A stretch of DNA of 64,000 nucleotides from Fragilaria crotonensis. Taxonomy: Eukaryota; Bacillariophyta; Fragilariophyceae; Fragilariales; Fragilariaceae. A program made the position numbers and the translations under genes. Shown here in pieces: positions 1 to 9,236 of this stretch (its first letter is position 1; each line of letters opens with the position of its first letter). The notes under the pieces were generated by a model. It made no database searches. It had not been told where the DNA came from and saw only the letters and a list, made by a program, of their open reading frames with translations. The stretch is taken from positions 124,001-188,000 of the forward strand of contig JAKSYS010000018.1 in assembly GCA_022925895.1 (NCBI GenBank), given 5' to 3'.

Positions 1-119
1 AGTAAATTCAGAAGATTTCCAGTTCGCAACTCATGTTTTGAACAAAAGAGGAATACTCACACAAAAGATGTGTGTTCTGCAGTGTACAATGTCGACTCAC
101 GGGGTCATAAATCGGGATC

Positions 120-905
120 TTAGAGAGTGGGCTTGAGAGTAGGTCGTCGCGTCGGCTTGCGTGTAGGACCTCTGGCAGTGGGTTTCTGAGTAGGTCGTCG
201 CGTCGGCTTGCGTGTAGGAACTCTGGAAGTGGGTTTCTGAGTAGGTCGTCGCGTCGGATTGCGTGTAGGACCTCTGGAAGTGGGTTTCTGAGTAGGTCGT
301 CGCGTCGGCTTGCGTGTAGGACCTCTGGAAGTGGGTTTCTGAGTAGGTCGTCGCGTCGGCTTGCGTGTAGGACTGGCCGTTCCCATAGGAGCACCATTTG
401 GGGAAGTGCCGCTGTCGGGCGCACAAGCGCAGACACCAATAATATCTGGATAGATTAGACAGTTTTCTAATGGAAGCTCACCGTTCAGGCCAGCCGTTTG
501 CAATTCTCCGCAAGCGATCGGGTCATAATATGGAAATGCGAAGATTGCATCAGGTGCTGTAACGCTCTTGCCATCTCCGCAAATGGAACACCCTTGTCCT
601 GGGGTAGTTGGCTTGAGAGTGGTCGGCTTGGCCGTTCCCATAGGAGCACCAGTTGGGGAAGGGCCACTGTCGGGCGCACAAGCGCAGACATCAATGAAAG
701 GTGGAAGGGCTGCGCAGCCATCTAATGGTATCTCGCCATTTCGGCCAGCCGTTTGCAATTCTCCACAAGCGACCGGGTCAAAAGTAGGAAATTCGAAGAT
801 TGCATCAGGTGCTGTAACGCTCTTGCCATCTCCGCAAACGGAGCACCCTTGTCCATTCGCAACAGCGAAGAATACGGCAAGGAAAAGAGTTCCTCTGAAG
901 GACAT
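120..905 (-). CDS. Secreted Cys-rich protein with two CxxC modules and a basic Pro/Thr repeat tail
   Basis: 261 codons. An N-terminal hydrophobic segment (MSFRGTLFLAVFFAVANG) looks like a cleavable signal peptide, so the product should enter the secretory pathway. Two near-identical modules of about 60 residues follow. Each opens with C-S-(V/I)-C-G-D-G-K-S-V-T-A and contains a later CGELQ, a single C and a closing C-A-C, giving six cysteines per module. The C-terminal third is a 17-residue Thr/Pro/Lys/Arg repeat of the type PTRKPTRRPTQKPT, a probable O-glycosylated or silica/wall-binding stalk. The same Cys pattern recurs in the gene at 33090. Function is unknown; an extracellular matrix or frustule-associated role is inference. 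No frame break is seen. The start was chosen because it places the signal peptide at the N-terminus. Confidence 0.75.
   Translation of the reverse strand: MSFRGTLFLAVFFAVANGQGCSVCGDGKSVTAPDAIFEFPTFDPVACGELQTAGRNGEIPLDGCAALPPFIDVCACAPDSGPSPTGAPMGTAKPTTLKPTTPGQGCSICGDGKSVTAPDAIFAFPYYDPIACGELQTAGLNGELPLENCLIYPDIIGVCACAPDSGTSPNGAPMGTASPTRKPTRRPTQKPTSRGPTRKPTRRPTQKPTSRGPTRNPTRRPTQKPTSRVPTRKPTRRPTQKPTARGPTRKPTRRPTLKPTL
141..395. repeat. 51-bp tandem repeat, five copies, inside the coding region
   Basis: Units begin at 141, 192, 243, 294 and 345 with period exactly 51 bp (core aggtcgtcgcgtcggcttgc). The period is a multiple of three and encodes a 17-residue basic Pro/Thr unit, so copy number can change without breaking the frame. 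Confidence 0.9.
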
Positions 906-1145
906 GGTAATGTTTCAAAATCAACCTTGGTAATTGTTTCGAGGGAATGTGGTAGGGAAGCATCAGGTAAATTTTTGCGAGTTGTTGCCACAAAATCTAG
1001 CAGAGATTCGCCAGGATTCGTGAACTTGTGCAAAGATGAATGAATCCTCGGACCTCGAAAACTCAAACTCCTGCCGTGAGAGATCAGAGGTGAAATGTGA
1101 AATTTTAAAAAACCCGAACGCTATTTTAACGTATTGCCGCTATGT

Positions 1146-1891
1146 TCATACCAAGAACACTCGACCCACACGGCGAAACCTTGCCTTATACAAACAAGCC
1201 CCCGCACCCATACACTTGTCCCATGTATCTATTACAACATCCACGATATCAAGTATTGACGATTGACGGATAGATCGTGTTCCTGCTCTTATCCGCGTCG
1301 CTACGACCCGATTCAGATCCGCCCTGATGAGTGGCTCGTGAATTGCAATCCAATTTTTGTTGACCCAAAGGGGTCGACCAAAATGCTCTGTAACATCGGC
1401 GTACATGAGGTTTTGCACCTCCGTACTCAGCCGCGCTCGGTAATCGTATAGTTCTCGCAAAGTCCTGTGCACCTCTCTAGTCTCAGCTTGTGCGCGAGAG
1501 CGTGCATCCGCCCCATGTAGATCTCGGTTCCGACTTTCCCAGCACAGTGCCCACCATTGATCCCATAACAGCCCAATAATAGTGACTTGCCACCATTGAT
1601 CCATGCGTTATTGCTTCTTCTTTTTCTTATTGTGTACCTCTTCCGCATCCTTTTGTGCATAGTAGGTATCCTGGACATCACTCCACTCATTGCTGAACCG
1701 CCCCAAAAAAGTTGTTGCCATCCAATCTCATTTTGTTGTCGAATGAGTTGATGGACCTCCTGTGGGTATTGCTGGGGATTGATGGTGTCATCATCTGTAG
1801 CGTGTTGGAACCAACCGGTCAATGCACCGCTCAACAGTCCTCGCTTCAGCAATGGAGGACGCGTTTGCAATGACTCGCATTTCAAATACAA
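1146..1891 (-). mobile_element. LINE (non-LTR retrotransposon) remnant, C-terminal end of reverse transcriptase
   Basis: Two overlapping minus-strand frames read like the post-polymerase C-terminal region of non-LTR reverse transcriptases. The upstream one has LLKRGLLSGALTGWF and a QNEIGWQQLFWG stretch. The downstream one has LLWDQWWALCWESRNRDLHG, the Trp-rich segment common to many fungal and stramenopile LINE proteins. The switch between frames lies around 1600, beside an A/T-rich run, so the copy carries at least one frameshift. No polymerase core (FADD-type motif), endonuclease domain or poly(A) tail was recognised nearby, so only the 3' end of the coding region is present. Family assignment is by motif memory, not a search. 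Confidence 0.55.
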
Positions 1892-2469
1892 AAACGTGAA
1901 CTAATTATCGGGTTGTCACCGTATCCCGGCCGGTAGGCCGCGATTGTTTACCCCGTCCCAGCGGCTTAAGCCGCGAGAACTTATTTGTATAAATAGATGT
2001 ATTATCCAGGCCAAAAAAATGATTTAATCAGAGTCTGATTCAGTGTGAAGACTGTTTTACTTTCCTTAACCAGTTCCGACGAGCGAGTGGCTGGACATCA
2101 GAAGGTGCGAAATGTTTAGTTTTTTTTAGATGTTTACTCTAAACATAGAATGACGACCGTTCCATCGTTTCTCACAATTTTTGTTTACTATTCAAAAAAT
2201 TTGGTGAAATAAACATTAAAATATTTAAAAATCAAATTGTTTATTCGATTGAATAAGTAGCTAAACATCGAAGGTATACTCTCACTATTTATGTTTTATT
2301 TACACCATTTGATCAAAGCAATAGGTTTGATGTGGTGATCAAAGAGGGTTAGATGACACCATATACGACGATGTTAAATGTTCACTATTGACAAGCAATG
2401 TTGAATTACAGAAAGATTTACTTGAAATTTGGCGCTTTCGCTTACTACTAAGAATCACAGTCGTCAATG
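1892..2469. other. AT-rich spacer without a recognised gene
   Basis: Mostly A/T-rich sequence with short runs of AAACAT/TTTAAA. No RNA gene, repeat array or coding frame could be supported. Confidence 0.5.
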
Positions 2470-3290
2470 TTACAATTGCAGCACTTGAGGATCATCATCA
2501 TCTAAGTCCCACGCTGCCTCAAGTGGTACGGCATCCTGTTCCATCACCATTGCTGCAGCACCACCTCCAGCCCCTTCATCCTGTGCCGCCCCTGAATCCA
2601 TTTCTTTTCTACAAAATGCCAATAATTCCTTTTCCATTGGCTTTGCTTGTTGACACGACCTGTCCTCTTGAACTAGGTTGTACAGCTCATTGAAACGAGC
2701 TGTCCCTTCACGACTCCAACCTCCGTACTTACAGTGTCCGCTCTTCTTCCCAGTGTACTTTCCTCGCTGCCTTGTCTGCTTATTTTCTCCTTCACTAGCA
2801 CCCTTTGGCGTCTTCCACTTCTCAATGTAATTGTCGAAGAGGAGCAATGCAAACGCCTCGTCACTCTTCGTCACTAATTTTACGTGAGTTTCTTTGTCAG
2901 TTGCCTCTGATACCAATGCCAATTGTTTTTGCTTCCCCAACCTTTCTTCCCCACACACACTCCAAAAAAGTACCAAAAACCAGAAGAATGCCCTGCGCTC
3001 TCTTTCCGTTCTTGCCCGTCTTAGCTTGCAAAGTTCATCAATGGTGAAGAACTGTTCCACACATTTTCTCGAAAGCTTGCAATGCTCTCTCTCACAATCT
3101 TCCCACCAGCTTGCTCACAGGAACTTCGCTTCGTATTCAATGCTTCATTGAACACACTCTCATACAACATTTGGAACTTTCCTCGCTGATGGAGCGGCAC
3201 ACCCTCATGATCCATAACCAATTTGATCGCCTTTGGAACATGAGGTCGCTGTTGATGAACTTTATCCGACGGAAGACATAATCATGACAT
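2470..3290 (-). pseudogene. C-terminal part of a degenerate repeated-family protein
   Basis: The longest open piece (2470-3060) includes FFTIDELCKLRRARTERERR, DEAFALLLFDNYIEKWK and a Gly/Lys-rich segment ending GGWSREGTARFNELYNLV. Upstream, in other frames, coherent pieces continue the same protein: HQRGKFQMLYESVFNEALN (about 3150-3200) and HDYVFRRIKFINSDLMF (about 3235-3290). Adjacent coherent segments in different frames indicate one gene with two or more frameshifts rather than several genes. I recall similar proteins as multicopy hypotheticals in diatom genomes, often beside mobile elements, but know no biochemical role. It probably belongs with the acidic N-terminal frame at 3309-4127. 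Confidence 0.45.
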
Positions 3291-3308
3291 AAATCCGCAC
3301 TCTATCAG

Positions 3309-4127
3309 CTACATGCTTCTGTCGATTTCGCATTGACTCTGTCCTGACATTCCTCGCACGCTGATTAATCCGTCAAGATGCAAAGCTGACATAGCAGCAG
3401 CATCAGTAGTACCAACTGTATGGCTTGTCGAGATGCTTGATGCTCGTCCTGAAATAGCATTACCAGTGGGATGGTTCTTGGGTTGTCTCGGTGCCACGAC
3501 TGTATGGTCAGTAGCTCTCAAGCGTTCCCAATCGCCACGTTTCCGTTTGCCACCACCAAGAATACGATCAGCAAGCTGGCCGTGTTCATGGTCCCTAACA
3601 GCATCAGGCTCCTCGTCCTCTGCGGAGCTTGAATACCATGACTCCTCCACCAGCGTCTCTAGCACCTCTTCCTCCTCGTCCTCGTCCTCGTCCTCCTCAA
3701 CCTCTTCCTCTTCGTCGTAGTCGTCATCATCCTCTTCGTCCTCGTCTTCCTCCGGTACTTCATCAGATACGTCATCCTCAACAAGTTGTACATCGTCAGC
3801 CTTAGGTTTTCCTGGTGGCCGCTTTTTCTTCATGTTCTTACCACTTGGTGTTTCCTCTGTTACGTCATCAGCAGTGCCCTTCCTTTTATGAATCTTTCCA
3901 ACAACCAGCACACCACTATTTTCGTTCCTTTTTGACTTTTCCTTTCCAACAAGTTTGGTATCGTCAGCAAGAGAACTCTTTTCAACAGCACTTTTACTAA
4001 CCTTTTTAACAAGTCCTTTTCGAATTAGTCCTCTGCTTTCCTTACGAGCCCTGTCCGGAGTTGATGCATACTTGCTTTTGCAACGGCGAGGCGATGTTCG
4101 CACCGGAGTTGCAGGTGGCTTGGTCAT
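3309..4127 (-). CDS. Basic/acidic low-complexity protein, probably N-terminal part of the family gene at 2470-3290
   Basis: About 272 codons from MTKPPATPVRTSPRRC (an in-frame Met lies seven codons upstream, at 4148). The N-terminal half is Lys/Arg/Ser-rich with nuclear-localisation-like runs (GKNMKKKRPPGKPK). The middle is a long Asp/Glu tract. The C-terminal part contains GGGKRKRGDWERLRATDHT and a Ser/Thr-rich region. Composition suggests a nuclear protein. It stops just before the frames of the downstream family segment, so it is probably the 5' part of one decayed gene. No catalytic domain is visible. Codon use is ordinary for the window. Confidence 0.4.
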   Translation of the reverse strand: MTKPPATPVRTSPRRCKSKYASTPDRARKESRGLIRKGLVKKVSKSAVEKSSLADDTKLVGKEKSKRNENSGVLVVGKIHKRKGTADDVTEETPSGKNMKKKRPPGKPKADDVQLVEDDVSDEVPEEDEDEEDDDDYDEEEEVEEDEDEDEEEEVLETLVEESWYSSSAEDEEPDAVRDHEHGQLADRILGGGKRKRGDWERLRATDHTVVAPRQPKNHPTGNAISGRASSISTSHTVGTTDAAAMSALHLDGLISVRGMSGQSQCEIDRSM

Positions 4128-4401
4128 GACAAAGCAGATCTGCAACAAAGTGTCTTGTTTTGCGATGTGTGCGAAATTGTATGAAACGACGCACTTCTTT
4201 TGCGTAAAAAGCTACGTTGATTTGTTATAGATATGGCATGATGGGAACTTATTCTTGTTGTAGCATGATTTTGAACTCAACATTTTATTACAAATTGTAG
4301 ACATTCATTTTGTTACTTTTCGCCATAGTTGATTTAAACACGATTTATCAGTGTCTGTACTTACCATTTTTGTGGACGTACTCATTTAATCAAACGTATA
4401 T

Positions 4402-6155
4402 CGGATTCTGTTCCACCCCACTGAATTCAGTCTAAATACACTGAATTCAGTTTCCATTTTATAAATCCGATTTCTTTTGATCTCTTCATTTGCCTTGCTT
4501 ATGCCTCAGTACACGTTTGAAGTCACATTCAAGTAGAATACAGGTTATCAAGATGCGCGTTTTTGGATCGGTAGTTGTTGAGATACGATCTTTTAAAGTT
4601 CCGCAAGTGAACGTGAATTTTCATCGTTAAAAAAATATCATGCCGAAAAACAAACGGCTACACCATGGCGTCCGAGCGAAGATCTCGATCGTCAAGACGT
4701 TTCTCCACCCATGAGCGATGGATTGTCCGAAGTACCCAATGTATCAATGATTGATGCATTGGGTGACCTTCATCTCATGAAGCACGATGAGAAAGGTGTC
4801 TGCAAATACGTGCAGGACTGTTTCACAACGCATCACAATGATTTTGATGACGGTCAAATCTACTCTTGCTGTGACCCAATTCTCAAGCTTCAACCAGGAA
4901 GGACTGCATGAATTCATGTCAAAAAGACCGTCACAAGACAATCTGGAAGGTGGGGATCATGTGGCTGTTGAGGCTGAAGAGCTTGAAAGCCGTAAAGTAC
5001 TGCCTTTTCCAAAAACGAAATCTCAACATTTTGAGCACAACGTATTGCTGCTGTTGACTACTATGAGACTGCTCCTGAAGCCTTACTGACCCCAAATGAC
5101 AACATCACGAAGTGTCTTCAAATTCTTGGGGAAGCATACGCGTAGATGTGAGAAGAAAGTCAGGGTGAGCGAGGTGCAGCCCACTTTGGTAAGAACTGCG
5201 GGCTGAATGATCCGTGTCTGGTGCACTCTACCTTGCAAGACATTGCTTTCTCACCAAATTTTGCAGACAACTAAACAAAAGCACTGCTGTAATTGTATTG
5301 CAGTTATAATTGAAATCTTTATGTATCATGCGAGGTGTTTCATTAATGTATTGGCACGCTTGTTGGTGATAACGGAAGGAGAGTTCCCGGAGGAGATTGT
5401 GTTGTGCAAAGGACTTTCCTGACAACCATTCTGTTTCACTTCGATCCCCGTCGCCAAGTTGAAGACCTTTTATAAGCTCAGAAACTCTTCAATCTCATCG
5501 GAAGATTTACATTGTGCAAAAGACTGGATGTTCATGTGTTGCTACGTTAGGTTGTGATGGCGCTCGTGAACGTGAATGCAGGGCTTGTCGAGGCATTTGT
5601 CTCAAGGCCTGGTGTCGCACTTAGACAATTTGAATTCAATTGCAAGCTTGCAAGTATCAACAATCTGAAATCAGTGTACATGAAAGCCAACACAGCAAGG
5701 TCAGCATGAGGTTTTGTTGGGGTAACGACACTAATTGTGGGGTGGAACGACCCTCCCCATGCTGATACGTGGAGAGGACTCAACGTCGGATTTCATCTCC
5801 GATAGGCACGCACAACATCATTTGTCTACAAAAAAGATGCAAACCACTCCTGGAGTTGCACCATAGGTTGCTTTGTGTGCCCCATATGCATCGTATTCGC
5901 AATGCATCAGAAGTTAGAGGCTCGTGAGTGAGCAACGTAATTCAGTGAGATTAAAATTTTCAATTTTTCTTCAACCTTTCAATTCCAATAACTTTTTTCC
6001 TGTTAGAGCCTTGACTTTCGTCCTTCTTACAAAGTTGTAGTAGACGTAATGATTGATTTAATTCTGCCTTTATGCGATCAGGAGAGCGGCAACAATTGAG
6101 ATAGGGAAAGTAAACGAAGCACTGAATTCAGCGTTTAGGGTGAGATTTAACCCGA
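4402..6155. mobile_element. Candidate TA-flanked inverted-repeat DNA element, about 1.75 kb, non-autonomous or decayed
   Basis: The left end reads TCGGATTCTG...CACCCCACTGAATTCAG. The reverse complement of the right end reads TCGGGTTAAATC...CACCCTAAACGCTGAATTCAG. The two share the TCGG tip, a central CACCC and a terminal CTGAATTCAG block. The dinucleotide TA abuts both tips (4400-4401 and 6156-6157), as expected for a Tc1/mariner or pogo-type target duplication. Only short interrupted frames lie inside (for example 4711-5089), and no transposase motif was recognised. The terminal repeats are imperfect, so the call is tentative. Confidence 0.35.
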
Positions 6156-6956
6156 TATGATATGTTGACTGTTTACATTTGTAACGTAAAAATTCAAATG
6201 AAATCATTTTTTGCTGTGCATTAATCGTACAACTGTACGTATAAAATCCACACTGCTGTACATATACATGTATACTCCGACTATCATTTTATACTATCAA
6301 ACGTAGTGCGCATACTTCCATGAAAGTGCATAAGAATAGGCAATACATGAGTTCGTACGATGCAGTTATACATGTGATGTATATTCTGCATTCAACCATG
6401 TACAAATTTTGTCTTATAATTTTCTGTGTATATCCTAAGTAATAAATTGTGTATACATGATTAAATAAATGCAAGTTGCATCATGTAGCTATATAATAAT
6501 AATGTCCGGATACGTGCTTTGTAACATTTCTATCGGTATATCCTAAGTAATCATTTTACACACATATTCTAATTTGAAGTCCCACTTGAGAAATCTTGTT
6601 TTTCTGGCATAGTGCCCGTGCTCAATCAAGTATCTTTGTAGTACGGGTGCTTACGTACTTTCCACGTGCGACGCAGAACAAAGACTGCACTCCATGCTTC
6701 TTTGCAGTCCATGGTGAAAAACCACACCAAAACTCACCAAAGAAGCCCTGGTTTGAGCTTCTTGTTAGCTTTTGTCTGTTGTTGCTGCCGGATTGTCCTC
6801 GCTTGTGTCCCACACTAGTGCTGCTCCCTGCCATACAGTGGGTGAGCGTTACGAGTGGTGGTTTTGACGCTTGCGCTTGCGCTGCCATACAGTGGCACAA
6901 GGTTGGGACTAGACCGTCTTGCCTGCTCCTGCCATACTGTGGGAGAGAGGGCAAAC
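6156..6956. other. AT-rich spacer and upstream region of the oxygenase-like gene
   Basis: The left part is AT-rich with a 15-bp direct repeat (tatatcctaagtaat at 6429 and 6537). The right part, from about 6600, is GC-richer and open in some frames but without protein-like composition. It carries the short repeat cluster listed next. Confidence 0.4.
6829..6942. repeat. Three spaced copies of a TGCCATACAGTGG motif
   Basis: Near-identical 13-mers lie at about 6830, 6883 and 6930 (the third has T for A at one position), spaced 47-54 bp, directly upstream of the probable start at 6957. Spaced short repeats like these are typical of subterminal transposase-binding arrays of CACTA/Plavaka-type elements, or of promoter operators. 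No matching array was found beyond 12.6 kb. Confidence 0.5.
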
Positions 6957-9184
6957 ATGTCGCCAAATCGGCGTGATAACGACAAATTAGCTCACAAAGA
7001 GAGAACTTCTCCTTGCCAGACATCGGTTCTGAACTTGGGGAGCACGCCACGATTGTCAGCATCACACATATACGACAAGGAGAGGGATGAACTGACTGCA
7101 CTTCCGGATCGGGACCCTCGAAAGTGGCTTCCGTCGCAGGTTCAGGCGATGACTCTGTTGTCGAGGGCTGTTGTACCCGAGGGACGGGATGATTTTGTTT
7201 GCCGATTCGGGGCGGCGGTGGAGGGCGGCAGGAAGGAAGATGATGTTGCGATTTGCGCAACGCCCATTCGATGGCTGGCTCAGGCGTATCAATGTGATGT
7301 GCCTTACAAGCTTCGGGAGGCGAGTGACATGTTCCCGGGCTCTGGGATTGAGTCCGAGTTTCTTAATGAGTTTTATGTCATGGACGTGATTCTCAATCGT
7401 TCGTTGTCACCGGCTGACGAGGACGACGAGGGTGTTGTTGACCCTGATGTGGTCGTCATGTCGCGAGCGTACGAACCGGATGATCTTGATGATGTGAATG
7501 ATTTTAAGTACAGGACGATGGCCGTGTTTCTTCCTCAGTGTGGCGTCTTCTATTGTGCGAGGGAGCGGCGCCGCGAGGATGTTGGGTTGGCAAGGACACT
7601 GATACCCCTTGACATGAGCTGGCTCAGACTCGAAAGGCGAGAGTGCTCTGATGGTTCTGTGTCGTACACCTTCGGAAGCGATGGGTATGTGAAACGGTTT
7701 CACGTACAGCACGCTTCTGAGAAGTGCTACGAGAGTCGTGAGGTGTCTGCCTGGAGGATTTCCACGCGGAGGCGGAGGGACGGAAGGAGTGACCGTTTCG
7801 TTTGGCGGGTTGCTCAGTGTCACGACAAGGATGGTCCTATGATGGCGCCTGATGTTTTCTCTGGTGAGGATGCCATTGCGTGGCCACACGAGTATCTGGC
7901 GGCGGAGTACAACCGTCGGCTTGCCTCGGCGGGTAGTGCGAAGAAACGTGGTCGACACTACGCTGATGGTTGTCACCACTATCGGATACCCCACACGTGT
8001 TGGGTGATTGATCCAACTGTGATGCACTGTGTGGACATAATGGTTGATGTTGCTACGGTTGGTCGGTGCGTGGACCGCCAGTCTGTTGTGATGATTCGTC
8101 ATGTTTTGCGTATGGATACTGATGACGGAGATCGTGACGGGGAACTGAAGGTGGAAGGGCGACGTCGGACGCCCGGTGTTAATTTGGAACTAAGCAAGGC
8201 GTTGAGTCGGATCACGGCCCACAACGCGTTGGTCCGGAGGCGGGTTGGGACGGGTAGTGCGAGGTCGAAAAGTCGTGACGTTGGGGCGATGCATGCCATC
8301 GGAACCAGGGTTGACTTCGACAACGTCACGACAATGCCGTACCATACGAATGCGTGTGTCTCCGACCAAGTCCTGCGCGACATGGTTGTGGGATTGTGGA
8401 AAGTTGGCAATCACTGTTTCCCTCAGGTGTTGGCGGTCATCAGGGACCTTGAACGTGATTCTGGTCTCAAGCCGATACCCCCGATGGATGGTCTGGGGGA
8501 ACGGGGTCGTGGAGTTGGGTTCACGATTGACATGAGCGTGAACCTTGGGAATGCGTCACACTACGATGTTCACGACGCCTCTCAGGGTTTTAGCGTGTGG
8601 ACTGAGGAGGTTTTTGGGTTGGGGAGCAACTGGTACTTTGTCATGCCCAATTTACATGGAAAGCGACCTGACGGACGGGCTTTCCGTGGTGTTGCCGTCA
8701 AATTGAGCTATGGGACTGCCATCAGTTGGGATGGTCGTGTTATCAGGCATGCTACTTCGCTGTCCAAACCCGATGGGATTGTCGGTGGGAGGGTTGGTGA
8801 TGCTGGTTACGTTCCCAGAAACAATCTGTTCGGAACCTTCACTGCTGCGAAGGAACGGGTGATCAAGGCTGGAAGAGCTCTCTGTGCCGCTTCGGCCGCT
8901 GAGAAAGCTGCGTCGGGGTCCGATGATCGTGGTGTTGACGACGTCGTTGCCGGCACGGGGGGGGACGCACCGGGAGTGGGCGTAAGAGGAGGAAACGAAG
9001 ACGCAAGAAGTCGAGGGTGACGGTTCTCCGGGACGGTGACAACGTTAACGAAACCCTTGCAGGTCCGGTTGTCCGGATGGAAAAGAACTGTGGGGCGTTG
9101 TTGTCACCGAGGAATGGTTGTGACGAGAACGGAATGGTGTCTCTTGAAAATAGGATACCAAGAAAGAAGCCACGCTCGAGGTAA
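6957..9184 (+). CDS. Putative Fe(II)/2-oxoglutarate oxygenase (double-stranded beta-helix, TET/JBP-like)
   Basis: A long open frame; ATG 6957 is preferred over an earlier ATG at 6855 because the intervening sequence is built from the upstream repeats. The C-terminal third looks like a jelly-roll oxygenase: GNASHYDVHDASQGFSVW supplies an H-x-D pair (codons at 8559 and 8565). About 60 residues later KLSYGTAISWDGRVIRHATS supplies a distal His (codon 8748), spacing that suits a 2-His-1-carboxylate iron site. The N-terminal 500 residues are Arg/Asp-rich and unrecognised. The frame ends at 9020, but after an eight-G run (about 8957-8964) another frame continues with a very basic tail (RKRRKRRRKKSR) to a stop at 9182, suggesting a one-base slip and a nuclear protein. 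It converges on a transposase gene, recalling fungal TET/JBP-KDZ elements. The fold assignment is inference from motifs. Confidence 0.5.
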
Positions 9185-9236
9185 TTCAATGCATGATACT
9201 AGTACTACGTTATGGATGTCGTTGCTTGATGACGAG

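Noticed and set aside
141-395. 51-bp repeats as a CRISPR or satellite
   Set aside because: No spacers; period is a multiple of three and sits inside a coding frame encoding a Pro/Thr repeat.
3433-3720. Plus-strand Ser-rich frame
   Set aside because: Antisense shadow of the acidic Asp/Glu tract of the minus-strand gene.
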